64,000 nucleotides of DNA from Paraburkholderia sejongensis (GTDB lineage Bacteria; Pseudomonadota; Gammaproteobacteria; Burkholderiales; Burkholderiaceae): assembly GCF_020880815.1 (NCBI RefSeq), contig NZ_JAJITD010000020.1, positions 78,224 to 142,223 on the forward strand, read 5' to 3'. The number at the start of each line of letters is the position of its first letter. Positions within the stretch are counted from its first letter, which is position 1. Made by a program: the position numbers and the translations under genes. Below the pieces are notes generated by a model, which saw nothing but the letters and a program-made list of their open reading frames with translations, did not search any database and was not told the DNA's origin. Positions 1 through 7,540 of the stretch are shown in pieces.

Positions 1-807
1 GGTGCCGAACACGTTAAGGCACCAGAAGATCGCGAAGTACACGTACGCGAATCCATAGACGCGCGGGTCGCGTGCGACTTCCATGAAACTCGCGCTCTGA
101 CGTGCGATCGTGCCGAGGCTCGCCTGCACGTCCGCCGCGATAAAACGCGCTTCGTCCACGCTAAGCCAGCGCGCATTGGCGGGACGCTCGGCGAGCCACC
201 ACCACGCCATCACGCCAAGCGCTACCGACGGCACGCCTTCGAGCACGAACAGCCATTGCCAGCCTTCGAGCGACGTGCCGTGGCCGAAATTCTGCAGAAT
301 CCAGCCTGCCAGCGGGCCGCCGATAATCCCGGCGATGGTAGGGCTGATTTCGAAGAGGCTCATCATCTGTCCGCGCAGACGATGCGGGAACCAGTACGTG
401 AGATACAGAATCACGCATGGCGCAAAGGCCGCTTCGCTCGCGCCGATAAAAAAACGCATCAAATAGAATTCGTGTTTCGTCGTGGCAAATGCGAGCAACA
501 CGGTGCAGATGCCCCACGCGCACATGAGCAACGACATCGTGCGTCGCGCGCCGATCACGCCGACGAGCTTCATGCCCGGAATCACGAAGGCGGTATAGCC
601 GAGAAACAGCATTCCCGCGGCGAGGCCATACGCGGCTTCGCTCAGTTGCAGGCTCTGCAGGAATTGCAGCTTCGCGAAGCTGATGTTCACGCGGTCGATA
701 AAGTTCACCACATAACAGACGAACAGGAAGGTCACGAGCCGCCACGCGACCCTTCTATAGAGCAGCGCGGCGCGCCTGGGGTCATTGGGTTCTACTCTCG
801 GGATCAT
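1..807 (-). CDS. MFS transporter, anion:cation symporter type (partial)
   Basis: The reading frame is open from an ATG at 807 to the left edge, giving 269 residues of a protein that continues outside the window. The N-terminus carries NFIDRVNISFA, the typical end of helix 1 in the ACS family of the major facilitator superfamily (phthalate, tartrate and glucarate type uptake). This is followed by FLGYTAFVIPGMKLVGVIGAR and several further hydrophobic helices. A GGAGAC ribosome site lies directly before the start. It is divergent from the marR gene, with one operator-like palindrome between them, so it is probably the uptake system for the substrate handled by the sulfatase-like enzyme. The substrate cannot be told from sequence. 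Confidence 0.9.
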   Translation of the reverse strand, partial: MIPRVEPNDPRRAALLYRRVAWRLVTFLFVCYVVNFIDRVNISFAKLQFLQSLQLSEAAYGLAAGMLFLGYTAFVIPGMKLVGVIGARRTMSLLMCAWGICTVLLAFATTKHEFYLMRFFIGASEAAFAPCVILYLTYWFPHRLRGQMMSLFEISPTIAGIIGGPLAGWILQNFGHGTSLEGWQWLFVLEGVPSVALGVMAWWWLAERPANARWLSVDEARFIAADVQASLGTIARQSASFMEVARDPRVYGFAYVYFAIFWCLNVFGT

Positions 808-888
808 GTCGTCTCCAGGTTTTTAGCTAATTGTGCGCAGCACGAACTCGATGCAATGTGGAGGGCAGGATACGATGCGTGTTTTTCC

Positions 889-901
889 TTAACCAAGTTA
901 A
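889..901. promoter_or_regulatory. Putative MarR operator, site 1
   Basis: TTAACCAAGTTAA is a perfect 5-bp inverted repeat (TTAAC/GTTAA) around a 3-bp centre. It lies in the 156-bp divergent region between the transporter and the MarR gene. Nearly the same element recurs after the MarR gene in front of the sulfatase gene. MarR dimers usually bind short palindromes of this kind, so autoregulation plus control of the transporter is inferred. A looser palindrome TTAGCTAA at 823-830 may be a weak extra site. Confidence 0.5.
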
Positions 902-963
902 AGGTCGTATCGAATACCCTGGGGTGTGTCTTCCCCGGCGTCATTACAAAGGCCTTCTTCGCC

Positions 964-1482
964 ATGACCGATTCCGATTCGCCCGCAGCCCCGTCGCGCC
1001 TCCTCGAGCCGCAGACGATCGACGACTTTCTCGTGCTGCGCCTGCGCCGCGTCGCCGTGGCGGCGGCCGACGGACCCGGCTGGCTCTACGAGCGCGAACT
1101 CGACATCAGCCGGCGCGACCTGCGTGTGCTCGGCATCATTCACGACCAGCCGGGGATGACCTCGGGCGCACTCGCCGCGCGGCTGAACGTAAGCGCGGTT
1201 CTCGCGAGCCGCACTGTTTCCGCGCTGGCGGACGAAGGACTCGTGCGCAAGGTGCGCAATCGCGACGACACACGCTCGATCGAACTCGTACTGAGCGAGA
1301 AAGGCCAGGCCGTCTACGCACGCGGCCTGCAACTGGGCGTGCAGTTCAATCGCGAGCTGGCGTCCTGTCTGTCCGACGCCGAAGCGCATGCGCTCGATGC
1401 ACTGCTGCAAAAACTCGAGGAACGCGCACTCAAACTGTCGGAGCGCGAAAAAGCGCAGTTCATGGCGCAGCGCAAACGCTGA
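964..1482 (+). CDS. MarR family transcriptional regulator
   Basis: A 172-residue winged-helix protein. The recognition-helix region reads MTSGALAARLNVSAVLASRTVSAL, followed by a wing with RNRDDTRSIELVLSEKG, the usual MarR pattern of RxxDxR then L(T/S)xxG. The frame stays open upstream, but the start at 964 gives the normal family length and places the promoter in the divergent spacer. The gene sits between the transporter and the sulfatase-like gene and is flanked by two similar palindromes. It is therefore probably the local repressor that responds to the transported compound. The ligand is unknown. Confidence 0.9.
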   Translation: MTDSDSPAAPSRLLEPQTIDDFLVLRLRRVAVAAADGPGWLYERELDISRRDLRVLGIIHDQPGMTSGALAARLNVSAVLASRTVSALADEGLVRKVRNRDDTRSIELVLSEKGQAVYARGLQLGVQFNRELASCLSDAEAHALDALLQKLEERALKLSEREKAQFMAQRKR

Positions 1483-1492
1483 ACTTGGTTAA
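1480..1492. promoter_or_regulatory. Putative MarR operator, site 2
   Basis: TGAACTTGGTTAA matches the reverse complement of site 1 (TTAACTTGGTTAA) at 12 of 13 positions. It overlaps the marR stop codon and lies 75 bases before the sulfatase start. The paired placement suggests that the same regulator controls the downstream gene. GTTAAC at 1488-1493 also fits a GTWWAC methylation site, which is noted under the methyltransferase. Confidence 0.45.
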
Positions 1493-1566
1493 CGGTCTCG
1501 TCCTCTCCTACGATCTGCGCCACGCATCGCATCGATGCAACGCGCAGATTCGAGGAGACTTATTTC

Positions 1567-3132
1567 ATGACCGCCCGCAACGTGCTGTTCATCATGTGCG
1601 ACCAACTACGCGCCGATCACCTCGGCTGCTACGGTCATCCGTGGCTGCGCACGCGCAACATCGATGCGCTGGCCGCTCGCTCGGTCTGCTTCGAAAACGC
1701 ATTCGTTTCGTCGGGCGTCTGCGGCCCGTCGCGCATGTCGTACTACACGGGCCGTACGGCGACGAGCCACGGGGCGACGTGGAACCGCGTGCCGATGAAC
1801 ATCGGCGAGATCACCCTCGGCGAGTATCTGGCTCGACATCGGCGCAGCCTCGCGCTGGCAGGCAAGACGCACGTCGTCGCCGATGAGGACGGCATCGCGC
1901 GCATGACGCTCGCCGGAAACAACGAGGCGCTCGCGGCGCGGCTGCGCGTCGGGCACTTTCACGAGCTCGACCGTTACGATGGTCATCACGAGCCGGGTAG
2001 CGAATCCGGCTATCCCGCATGGCTGCGCGCGCACGGTTACGACAGCGCGCGACCGTGGAGCGACTATGTGATCAGCGTGCAGGACGACGCGGGCGGCGTG
2101 CACTCGGGATGGAAGATGCGTAACGTGCACTGGCCGTCGCGCGTGCTCGAAGCGCACTCCGAAACGGCCTACATGACCGATCAGGCGATCCGCTACATCG
2201 AACAGGAAGGCGATACGCCGTGGGCGCTCCATCTGTCGTATGTCAAACCACATTGGCCTTATGTCGCGCCGGCGCCTTATCACAACCTCTATTCGCGCGA
2301 TCAATGTCTGCCGCTCAAACGCAGCGAAGCGGAACTTGTCGATCAGCATCCGGTGCTCGCTGCCTATCGCGAGCAGGAGGAGTGCCGCAACTTCGCGCGC
2401 GCCGAAGTCTCGGACAAGGTGCGGCCTGTTTATCAAGGCCTGATCCAGCAGCTCGACGATCACCTCGGGCGCCTGTTCGACACGCTGGAGCGCCTGGGCC
2501 GTTTCAAGGACACGCTCATCGTGTTCTGCGCCGATCACGGCGATTTTCTCGGCGATCACTGGCTTGGCGAGAAGGAGATTTTCTACGACACCGTGCAACG
2601 CGTGCCGATGATCGTCTACGATCCGTCGCCGCTTGCCGACGCCACGCGCGGCACTCGTGAGCGCCGCTTCATGTCGAACATCGACGTGGTACCCACCGTG
2701 CTCGACAGCCTGAGCCTGCCGATCGACGACGCGCGTATCGAAGGCCGGTCGGTGCTGCCGCTGCTGCGCGGCGAGCCGTGCGGCGACTGGCGCGAATTCG
2801 TGGTCTCCGAACTCGACTACAGCTTCCGGCGCGCGCGTCTGATTCTCGATCGCCAGCCCGATGAATGCCGCGGGTGGATGGTCCGCGATGCGCGCTGGAA
2901 GTACGTGCACTGGCAGGGCTTCCGTGCGCAGCTTTTCGACCTCGAAAACGATCCCGACGAGTTCGTCGATCTCGGGTCCGCGGCCGACCTCGAACCTGTG
3001 CGCGAGGCGATGCATCGCAAACTCGGCGAATGGCAGCGAGCGGCCAGGACGCGCGTGACCGTCAACGACGCGCTCGTCCTGCGCACGACCGACGTGCATA
3101 AATCGAAGGGGGTTTTTTATGGAGAGTGGTGA
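1567..3132 (+). CDS. Sulfatase / phosphonate monoester hydrolase family enzyme
   Basis: A 521-residue alkaline-phosphatase-superfamily hydrolase. Asp12-Gln13 form the N-terminal metal site. CGPSR at residues 52-56 matches the CxPxR motif in which the Cys is converted to formylglycine, and SYYTGR follows. A second metal site is ADHGDFLGDH (Asp323, His324). Family members cleave sulfate or phosphonate/phosphate monoesters; the exact substrate cannot be assigned. The start has a good GAGGAGA ribosome site. No formylglycine-generating enzyme is encoded in this window. Context with a MarR regulator and an organic-anion transporter suggests breakdown of an imported sulfated or phosphonylated compound. 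Confidence 0.88.
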   Translation: MTARNVLFIMCDQLRADHLGCYGHPWLRTRNIDALAARSVCFENAFVSSGVCGPSRMSYYTGRTATSHGATWNRVPMNIGEITLGEYLARHRRSLALAGKTHVVADEDGIARMTLAGNNEALAARLRVGHFHELDRYDGHHEPGSESGYPAWLRAHGYDSARPWSDYVISVQDDAGGVHSGWKMRNVHWPSRVLEAHSETAYMTDQAIRYIEQEGDTPWALHLSYVKPHWPYVAPAPYHNLYSRDQCLPLKRSEAELVDQHPVLAAYREQEECRNFARAEVSDKVRPVYQGLIQQLDDHLGRLFDTLERLGRFKDTLIVFCADHGDFLGDHWLGEKEIFYDTVQRVPMIVYDPSPLADATRGTRERRFMSNIDVVPTVLDSLSLPIDDARIEGRSVLPLLRGEPCGDWREFVVSELDYSFRRARLILDRQPDECRGWMVRDARWKYVHWQGFRAQLFDLENDPDEFVDLGSAADLEPVREAMHRKLGEWQRAARTRVTVNDALVLRTTDVHKSKGVFYGEW

Positions 3133-3203
3133 GGGGGTGTCGGGAGAGCACCACTGCGCAATTCGCTTAAGCGCAACCATCCCCCCCAACCAACTCTGCC
3201 CCC

Positions 3204-3587
3204 TCAAACCGCATACTGTGCCACCCCATTCCCAAACGACCAATTCTCCGTCTTCACCTCGACGAGATTAATAAACACATCCTCCGGCCTAACTCCCGGC
3301 GACTTCCCAAGCTCATCGACAATCTGGCGATACAGCGCCTTCTTCTGCTCGATCGTCCGCGTATCGCTGACGGTCAGTTGAATGACGACGAAGTCATCGC
3401 CGCGCTGAATGTTCTGATACTGCCGGTCGTAAATCATGTTGTCGGCCGTGTGCTCGGTGATCAGCACGAACAGGTCGTCGGGCGGCACGTTGAACGTATT
3501 CACCAGCGACCGCTGGATCCCGGCGGTCAACGCCTGACGATACTCAGCCGGCTTGCCGGAGCGCAGAGAAATACGAGTAAGCGGCAT
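3204..3587 (-). CDS. Tautomerase family protein
   Basis: A 127-residue protein starting Met-Pro-Leu, so Pro becomes the N-terminal catalytic base after Met removal, as in the 4-oxalocrotonate tautomerase superfamily. The length is near double the short subunit and fits the MSAD/cis-CaaD-like or Tautomerase_2 group. The segment EDVFINLVEVKTENWSFGNG at the C-terminus is typical of that group. It is divergent from a LysR gene that probably regulates it. The substrate is not predictable. Confidence 0.85.
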   Translation of the reverse strand: MPLTRISLRSGKPAEYRQALTAGIQRSLVNTFNVPPDDLFVLITEHTADNMIYDRQYQNIQRGDDFVVIQLTVSDTRTIEQKKALYRQIVDELGKSPGVRPEDVFINLVEVKTENWSFGNGVAQYAV

Positions 3588-3664
3588 GATCGACTCCTTG
3601 TTGCGGTGTTGAATTAAACACAGCTTAGGGACGTCGAGTCATAATAAACAGATATCCGTGCCTA

Positions 3665-3691
3665 TTTCATTCATTTACATTTGAAATGAAA
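3665..3691. promoter_or_regulatory. Inverted repeat over the LysR start codon
   Basis: TTTCAT (3665-3670) and ATGAAA (3686-3691) form an inverted repeat whose right arm includes the LysR start codon. CATTT/AAATG copies are nested inside it. It lies in the 98-bp divergent spacer with the tautomerase gene, the usual location of LysR binding sites. Function is inferred from position only. Confidence 0.3.
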
Positions 3692-4537
3692 GTCCTCGAT
3701 CTCGATGCGGTACGCGCGTTCGTGCTGGTCGCCGATCTGCGCAGCTTCACCCGCGCCGCCGACGCGCTCGACACCACCCAATCGGCCGTCAGCCTCAAGC
3801 TGAAGCGGCTCGAAGCCCACTTGGGCAAGCAGTTGCTGGAACGTACGCCGCGCGTCGTGCGTCTGTCCGCCGACGGCAATGCGTTCCTCGGCGCCGCCCG
3901 CGACCTGCTGAACGCGCACGAGCGCGCGCTGGGCGCGCTGTCGGTGGAGCGGCGGCGGCTCGTGCTCGGGCTCAGCGAGCACGTCGCCGGACCGGATCTG
4001 TCGCATCTGCTGTCCCGCCTCAATGCGCACGACCCGGCTCTGGTGGTCGAACTCCACATGGGCGCGTCGGCGACGCTGCTCGCACAGTTCGACGAACGCC
4101 GGCTCGATGCGGCGATCGTCCGTTATGGCGTCGACGAGCCGCCGCGCGACGACGCGCAGCCGCTGTTCAGCGAACCGCTCGGCTGGCTCGCGACACCCGC
4201 GTGGCTGCCCCGGCTCGGCGAGCCGCTGGCGCTCGCGCTGCTGAGCCCGCCGTGCAACGTGCGCGACGTCGCGTTGCGCTCGCTCGAAGAAGCGGGGATT
4301 GCGTGGCAGGAAGTGTTCGTTGGCGGCGGTGTGGCCGCGGTCGGCGCGGCGGTGGCGGCGGGACTCGCCGTATCGCCGCTCGCGCGGCGGGTCGCGCCGC
4401 GCGGTCTGATCGACGTGGGCAGCCGGCTCGGCTTGCCGGCGTTGCCGGAGTCGCGCGTGACGCTGCATTCGCGGGTGCGCGAGCCGCGTTCGGCGGAAAC
4501 GCTGCGGCTGCTCGCGAATGGGCTCGCCGCGGCCTAA
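3686..4537 (+). CDS. LysR family transcriptional regulator
   Basis: A 283-residue protein. Residues 5-65 hold the LysR helix-turn-helix: LRSFTRAADALDTTQSAVSLKLKRLE, then LGKQLLERTPRVVRLSADG. The rest is the ligand-binding domain, with a variable Gly/Ala-rich C-terminal half. It is transcribed away from the tautomerase gene, a common arrangement in which the regulator controls its divergent neighbour. No strong ribosome site precedes the ATG. Confidence 0.92.
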   Translation: MKVLDLDAVRAFVLVADLRSFTRAADALDTTQSAVSLKLKRLEAHLGKQLLERTPRVVRLSADGNAFLGAARDLLNAHERALGALSVERRRLVLGLSEHVAGPDLSHLLSRLNAHDPALVVELHMGASATLLAQFDERRLDAAIVRYGVDEPPRDDAQPLFSEPLGWLATPAWLPRLGEPLALALLSPPCNVRDVALRSLEEAGIAWQEVFVGGGVAAVGAAVAAGLAVSPLARRVAPRGLIDVGSRLGLPALPESRVTLHSRVREPRSAETLRLLANGLAAA

Positions 4538-4651
4538 GCCGTCCACGTAACCCGTCCACGTAGTTCGCCCACGCCATCCGCCGGCGTGAGCCGGCTGCGT
4601 GACGCGGCGGCTATCGCACGCGGCGTCAAGCGAACCGGCAGAAAGAAAAAC

Positions 4652-5416
4652 TCAGTGAATGATCGGCGGCAGCGAACCGCTGCTGGCGGTCGCCGGATTG
4701 GGCACGGAACCCATCGGCGCGATGTCGCCAACGTTTGCGGAAGCGGCCGGCGCGCTTTGCACGGCCGGCCGGATCGGATTGGCATGGACCACCGCCGGCT
4801 TCGCCGCGACCTTGATCGCGTGCGGATGCGCATTTCGACCCGTCGTCGCGAAGTTCGCGCGCACCACCTTGCCCTGAGCGGGCTTCGCGCGGACCAGTTG
4901 TGCGTGCGCTTGCGGATGGGAATGCGCGGGAGAATGCGCCGGAGAATGCGCCGGCAAATGCGCGGCCTGCGCGGTCACAGTCGCATGCGCACGCCCGTTG
5001 CCCGCGGCTGCGACGCGAGCGGGAGCCTTAACGCCGCCGTGCGCGCCCTTCACACCACCCTTGTTAGTCTCGACCGCCGCGACCTTCTTCACGCCACCGC
5101 GATGCGCGGCGAGCTTGTCGCCATGGCGCGCGCCGCCAGGCGCCGTCACAGCATGCGCGGCGGACCGCTGCCGGGTCCCCGCCGTTCGCACAGGATGCGC
5201 GCCCGCGCCAACCTTGCCGCCGGCATGACCGCCCACCGGCGCCTGCGCCGGCACGGTCCGCGCGTCACCGCCCGCCGCCTTCGCGATCCGCCCGCTCACC
5301 ACATGCCCGCTAGCCTCGGGCGGATTCCACGTTTCCGTATAACCGGCCGCGACGGCCGCTTCCGACATGCACCACACGGCCAACGCCGCTGCCACTGCCA
5401 CTGCTCGAACCCGCAT
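4652..5416 (-). CDS. Secreted Ala/Gly/His-rich hypothetical protein
   Basis: A 254-residue protein that I cannot place in a named family. The N-terminus MRVRAVAVAAALAVWCMSEAAVAA is a signal peptide with a likely cleavage after AVAA. The mature part is low in complexity, basic and rich in Ala, Gly, Val and His, with three tandem AHSP units encoded by a 12-bp DNA repeat. No catalytic motif is visible. An exported, disordered periplasmic or surface protein is the most that can be said. Confidence 0.7.
   Translation of the reverse strand: MRVRAVAVAAALAVWCMSEAAVAAGYTETWNPPEASGHVVSGRIAKAAGGDARTVPAQAPVGGHAGGKVGAGAHPVRTAGTRQRSAAHAVTAPGGARHGDKLAAHRGGVKKVAAVETNKGGVKGAHGGVKAPARVAAAGNGRAHATVTAQAAHLPAHSPAHSPAHSHPQAHAQLVRAKPAQGKVVRANFATTGRNAHPHAIKVAAKPAVVHANPIRPAVQSAPAASANVGDIAPMGSVPNPATASSGSLPPIIH
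4917..4964. repeat. 12-bp tandem repeat, about four units
   Basis: Two identical GGAGAATGCGCC units (4929-4940 and 4941-4952) are flanked by two degenerate copies (4917-4928 and 4953-4964). In the minus-strand gene they encode the AHSP repeats, so changes in copy number would stay in frame. Confidence 0.75.
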
Positions 5417-5468
5417 CTCCTGCTTCTCCTGATCGACGACTGCCCAAACGAGCCGGGATTATATTCTC

Positions 5469-5520
5469 TTGCAATTATCCATATATGGACTAATATCGGT
5501 CTAAAGTACATATAGGGACT
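5469..5520 (+). promoter_or_regulatory. Promoter/operator of the Xre-RES toxin-antitoxin operon
   Basis: TTGCAA (5469-5474) and TAATAT (5491-5496), 16 bp apart, make a plausible sigma-70 promoter. A perfect palindrome TCCATATATGGA (5478-5489) sits in the spacer. CATATATGGACT (5480-5491) recurs as CATATAGGGACT (5509-5520), 11 of 12 identical and 29 bp apart. Such repeats fit binding by the Xre-type antitoxin for autorepression. The antitoxin gene begins 10 bp downstream. Confidence 0.55.
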
Positions 5521-5529
5521 TACCCGCTC

Positions 5530-5964
5530 ATGGCTCACGCTGCCCGACTGACCACACCCGAGGCGCCGCGACGCGCGCCGTCGGAACCCACTCTCACGGA
5601 CATGTCCGCGGCGGGTCTGCGCGCGTTCTTCAACATCGCGCGCGACTGGGACCTGAACGCGGACGAACAGATCAAGCTACTCGGCTCGCCCGGCCGCTCG
5701 ACGTTCTTCAACTGGAAAAAGGAGCCGCAGGCCGCGCGCCTGAGCCGCGACACGCTGGAGCGGCTGTCGCTGCTGCTGGGCATCTACAAGGCGCTGCAGA
5801 TTCTGCTGCCGCAGCCGAGCGCGGCGGATAACTGGATCAAGCGCCCCAACAGTGCACCGCCGTTCGGCGGGCGCCGCGCGCTGGACCGTATGCTGGCCGG
5901 CAACATCAGCGATCTGGTGGCCGTGCGCCAGTATCTCGACGCAATGCGAGGCGGCTGGGCGTGA
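5530..5964 (+). CDS. Xre/MbcA/ParS-type antitoxin
   Basis: A 144-residue protein with an N-terminal helix-turn-helix region (AAGLRAFFNIARDWDLNADE, then LGSPGRSTFFNWKKEP). The C-terminal half contains the toxin-binding pattern LSRDTLERLSLLLGIYKAL and WIKRPN..PPFGGRRALDRM, which is typical of Xre antitoxins paired with RES toxins. Its stop overlaps the toxin start as GTGA, so the two are translationally coupled. Likely autoregulated through the repeats just upstream. Confidence 0.9.
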   Translation: MAHAARLTTPEAPRRAPSEPTLTDMSAAGLRAFFNIARDWDLNADEQIKLLGSPGRSTFFNWKKEPQAARLSRDTLERLSLLLGIYKALQILLPQPSAADNWIKRPNSAPPFGGRRALDRMLAGNISDLVAVRQYLDAMRGGWA

Positions 5965-6662
5965 CACAACCGCAATGGCAGGACCGCTGGACCAGCGCCG
6001 CGCTCGACTGGTCGCCCGCGTATCGCGTGATTCCGACGCGCTTTCCGGCAATCAATCTGTTCGACCGGGTCGCATCGCCGGAAGATTTCGACGCGCTCTA
6101 CGCGCTCGAAGCGATGACCAACGACCGGCTGCGCACCGAGATCGGCGAACTCGATCTGGTGCCGCGCGAAGAACGCCGTTTCGGGCCCGGCTTCGGGCCG
6201 ATCATGGCCGCGCTCACCCATCTGAATCCGCTCGGCAGCCGCTTCTCCGACGGCACCTACGGCGTGTTCTATTGCGCGCGCTCGCGGGCCACCGCGATTG
6301 CCGAAACGCGCTTTCACACCGGCCAGTTTCTCGCCGCGACCGCGGAGCCGCCGATGCGTCAGCAGATGCGGCTGTACACGGTGATCGCCCAGGGCGGCGT
6401 CGTCGATCTGCGCGGCGACGCGGCGTTCGATCCGGCGGTGCTGTCGCCGGACGACTATCTCGCCGGCCAGACGCTCGGGCGCGCGGTGCGGGCGGCGGGG
6501 GCGCCGGGCATCGTCTATCCGTCGGTGCGCGACGCGGCCGGCGAATGCCTCGCCGCGTTTCGCACCACGCTGCTGCGCGAGTGCCATCACGCGGCGTATC
6601 TGGAGTACAACTGGAACGGTTCGAGCGTCGATATGGTGTTCGAGCTCAATCAGGTGGGCTAA
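5961..6662 (+). CDS. RES domain toxin (NAD+-degrading)
   Basis: A 233-residue RES-family protein beginning at a GTG that overlaps the antitoxin stop. The core SRFSDGTYGVFYCARSRATA followed by IAETRFHTGQF carries the Arg, Glu and Ser residues that name the family. Known RES toxins act as NAD+ phosphorylases or glycohydrolases and halt growth by depleting NAD+. The full RES core is present, so the pair looks intact. A chromosomal type II toxin-antitoxin role is inferred from the pairing. Confidence 0.92.
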   Translation: MTQPQWQDRWTSAALDWSPAYRVIPTRFPAINLFDRVASPEDFDALYALEAMTNDRLRTEIGELDLVPREERRFGPGFGPIMAALTHLNPLGSRFSDGTYGVFYCARSRATAIAETRFHTGQFLAATAEPPMRQQMRLYTVIAQGGVVDLRGDAAFDPAVLSPDDYLAGQTLGRAVRAAGAPGIVYPSVRDAAGECLAAFRTTLLRECHHAAYLEYNWNGSSVDMVFELNQVG

Positions 6663-6686
6663 CGGTTCGGCCAGGGGTTCGGCGCA

Positions 6687-7424
6687 TCAAGGCAGCGCCA
6701 GCGCGCCCGCCCCTTCCGCGCGCGCCGCTTCCACCGAAATCGACCAGCGCCGCAGCGCCTGCGGCTGCACGATCGTCAGCGTGCCGCCGGGCCCGAACGC
6801 GCCGGTATCGATAAACACCTGCGAGCCGATCTGCGTGATGTCGCGCACCGGTGTATGGCCGCAATAAGTCAACGAGAGCCCGCGCTGGCCCGCCGGATCG
6901 CCGTTGCCCAGCGCCAGTTCGCGGCCCCACAGCAGTTGCTGGCGGGTTTCCGCCGAATAGTTGCCGGCGTCCAGCTCGGCGTCGGAACCGAAAAATTCGG
7001 CATGCAGAATATTGAAGCGCTCCTTGCCTTCGCCGACCACGCGCACCAGCGGCAGCGTGCGCAGATGCTCGGCGTAGTGGCGCAGACGCTCGTCGGGCAC
7101 GTCGATCGCCCACGCGCCGCCGATGCCGTACCACCACTGGCGCCGCAAACGGCCCTCGGCGACCGCGCACAGCGTGTCCTCGTGATTGCCGAGCACCGCG
7201 TAAAACCACGGCTTCGCGAGCAGCGCGAGCGCCTGCTCCGAATGCTCGCCGCGATCGACGAGGTCGCCGACCGAAAACAGCCGGTCGCGCGCCGGATCGA
7301 ACGCGATCTGGCACAGCAGGTAACGCAGCGCATCGACGCAGCCATGCAGGTCGCCGACCACGAAATCGCGGCCGAGCCGATTGGCGGCGTGATGCTGAAT
7401 GAAGTTAGCGGGTGTCGAACTCAT
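6687..7424 (-). CDS. Metallophosphoesterase (PrpA/ApaH-like)
   Basis: A 245-residue calcineurin-type phosphoesterase. Metal-binding motifs appear in order: GDLHG (about residue 24), GDLVDRG (about 53) and GNHED (about 78), followed by conserved His residues. This fits bacterial serine/threonine phosphatases (PrpA/PrpB) and diadenosine tetraphosphatase relatives; sequence alone does not separate them. It is convergent with the RES toxin gene, with only 24 bp between. Confidence 0.87.
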   Translation of the reverse strand: MSSTPANFIQHHAANRLGRDFVVGDLHGCVDALRYLLCQIAFDPARDRLFSVGDLVDRGEHSEQALALLAKPWFYAVLGNHEDTLCAVAEGRLRRQWWYGIGGAWAIDVPDERLRHYAEHLRTLPLVRVVGEGKERFNILHAEFFGSDAELDAGNYSAETRQQLLWGRELALGNGDPAGQRGLSLTYCGHTPVRDITQIGSQVFIDTGAFGPGGTLTIVQPQALRRWSISVEAARAEGAGALALP

Positions 7425-7540
7425 CTTTGAATAATAATGCGCGCCGCGCCGGTATGTATGCGCGGTGCCTCTCTTAGCCGCGCGCCATTACGCAATTCGC
7501 GTGCCCGCGCGCCGGAGCGCCGTCCCGTGGTCCTGTGCCC

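Noticed and set aside
256..963. Upstream extension of the MarR frame
   Set aside because: It covers the divergent transporter gene on the other strand and has no family similarity; the ATG at 964 gives the normal length.
1606..3243. 545-codon open frame antisense to the sulfatase gene
   Set aside because: High-GC mirror frame without recognisable motifs; the plus-strand gene has clear catalytic residues.
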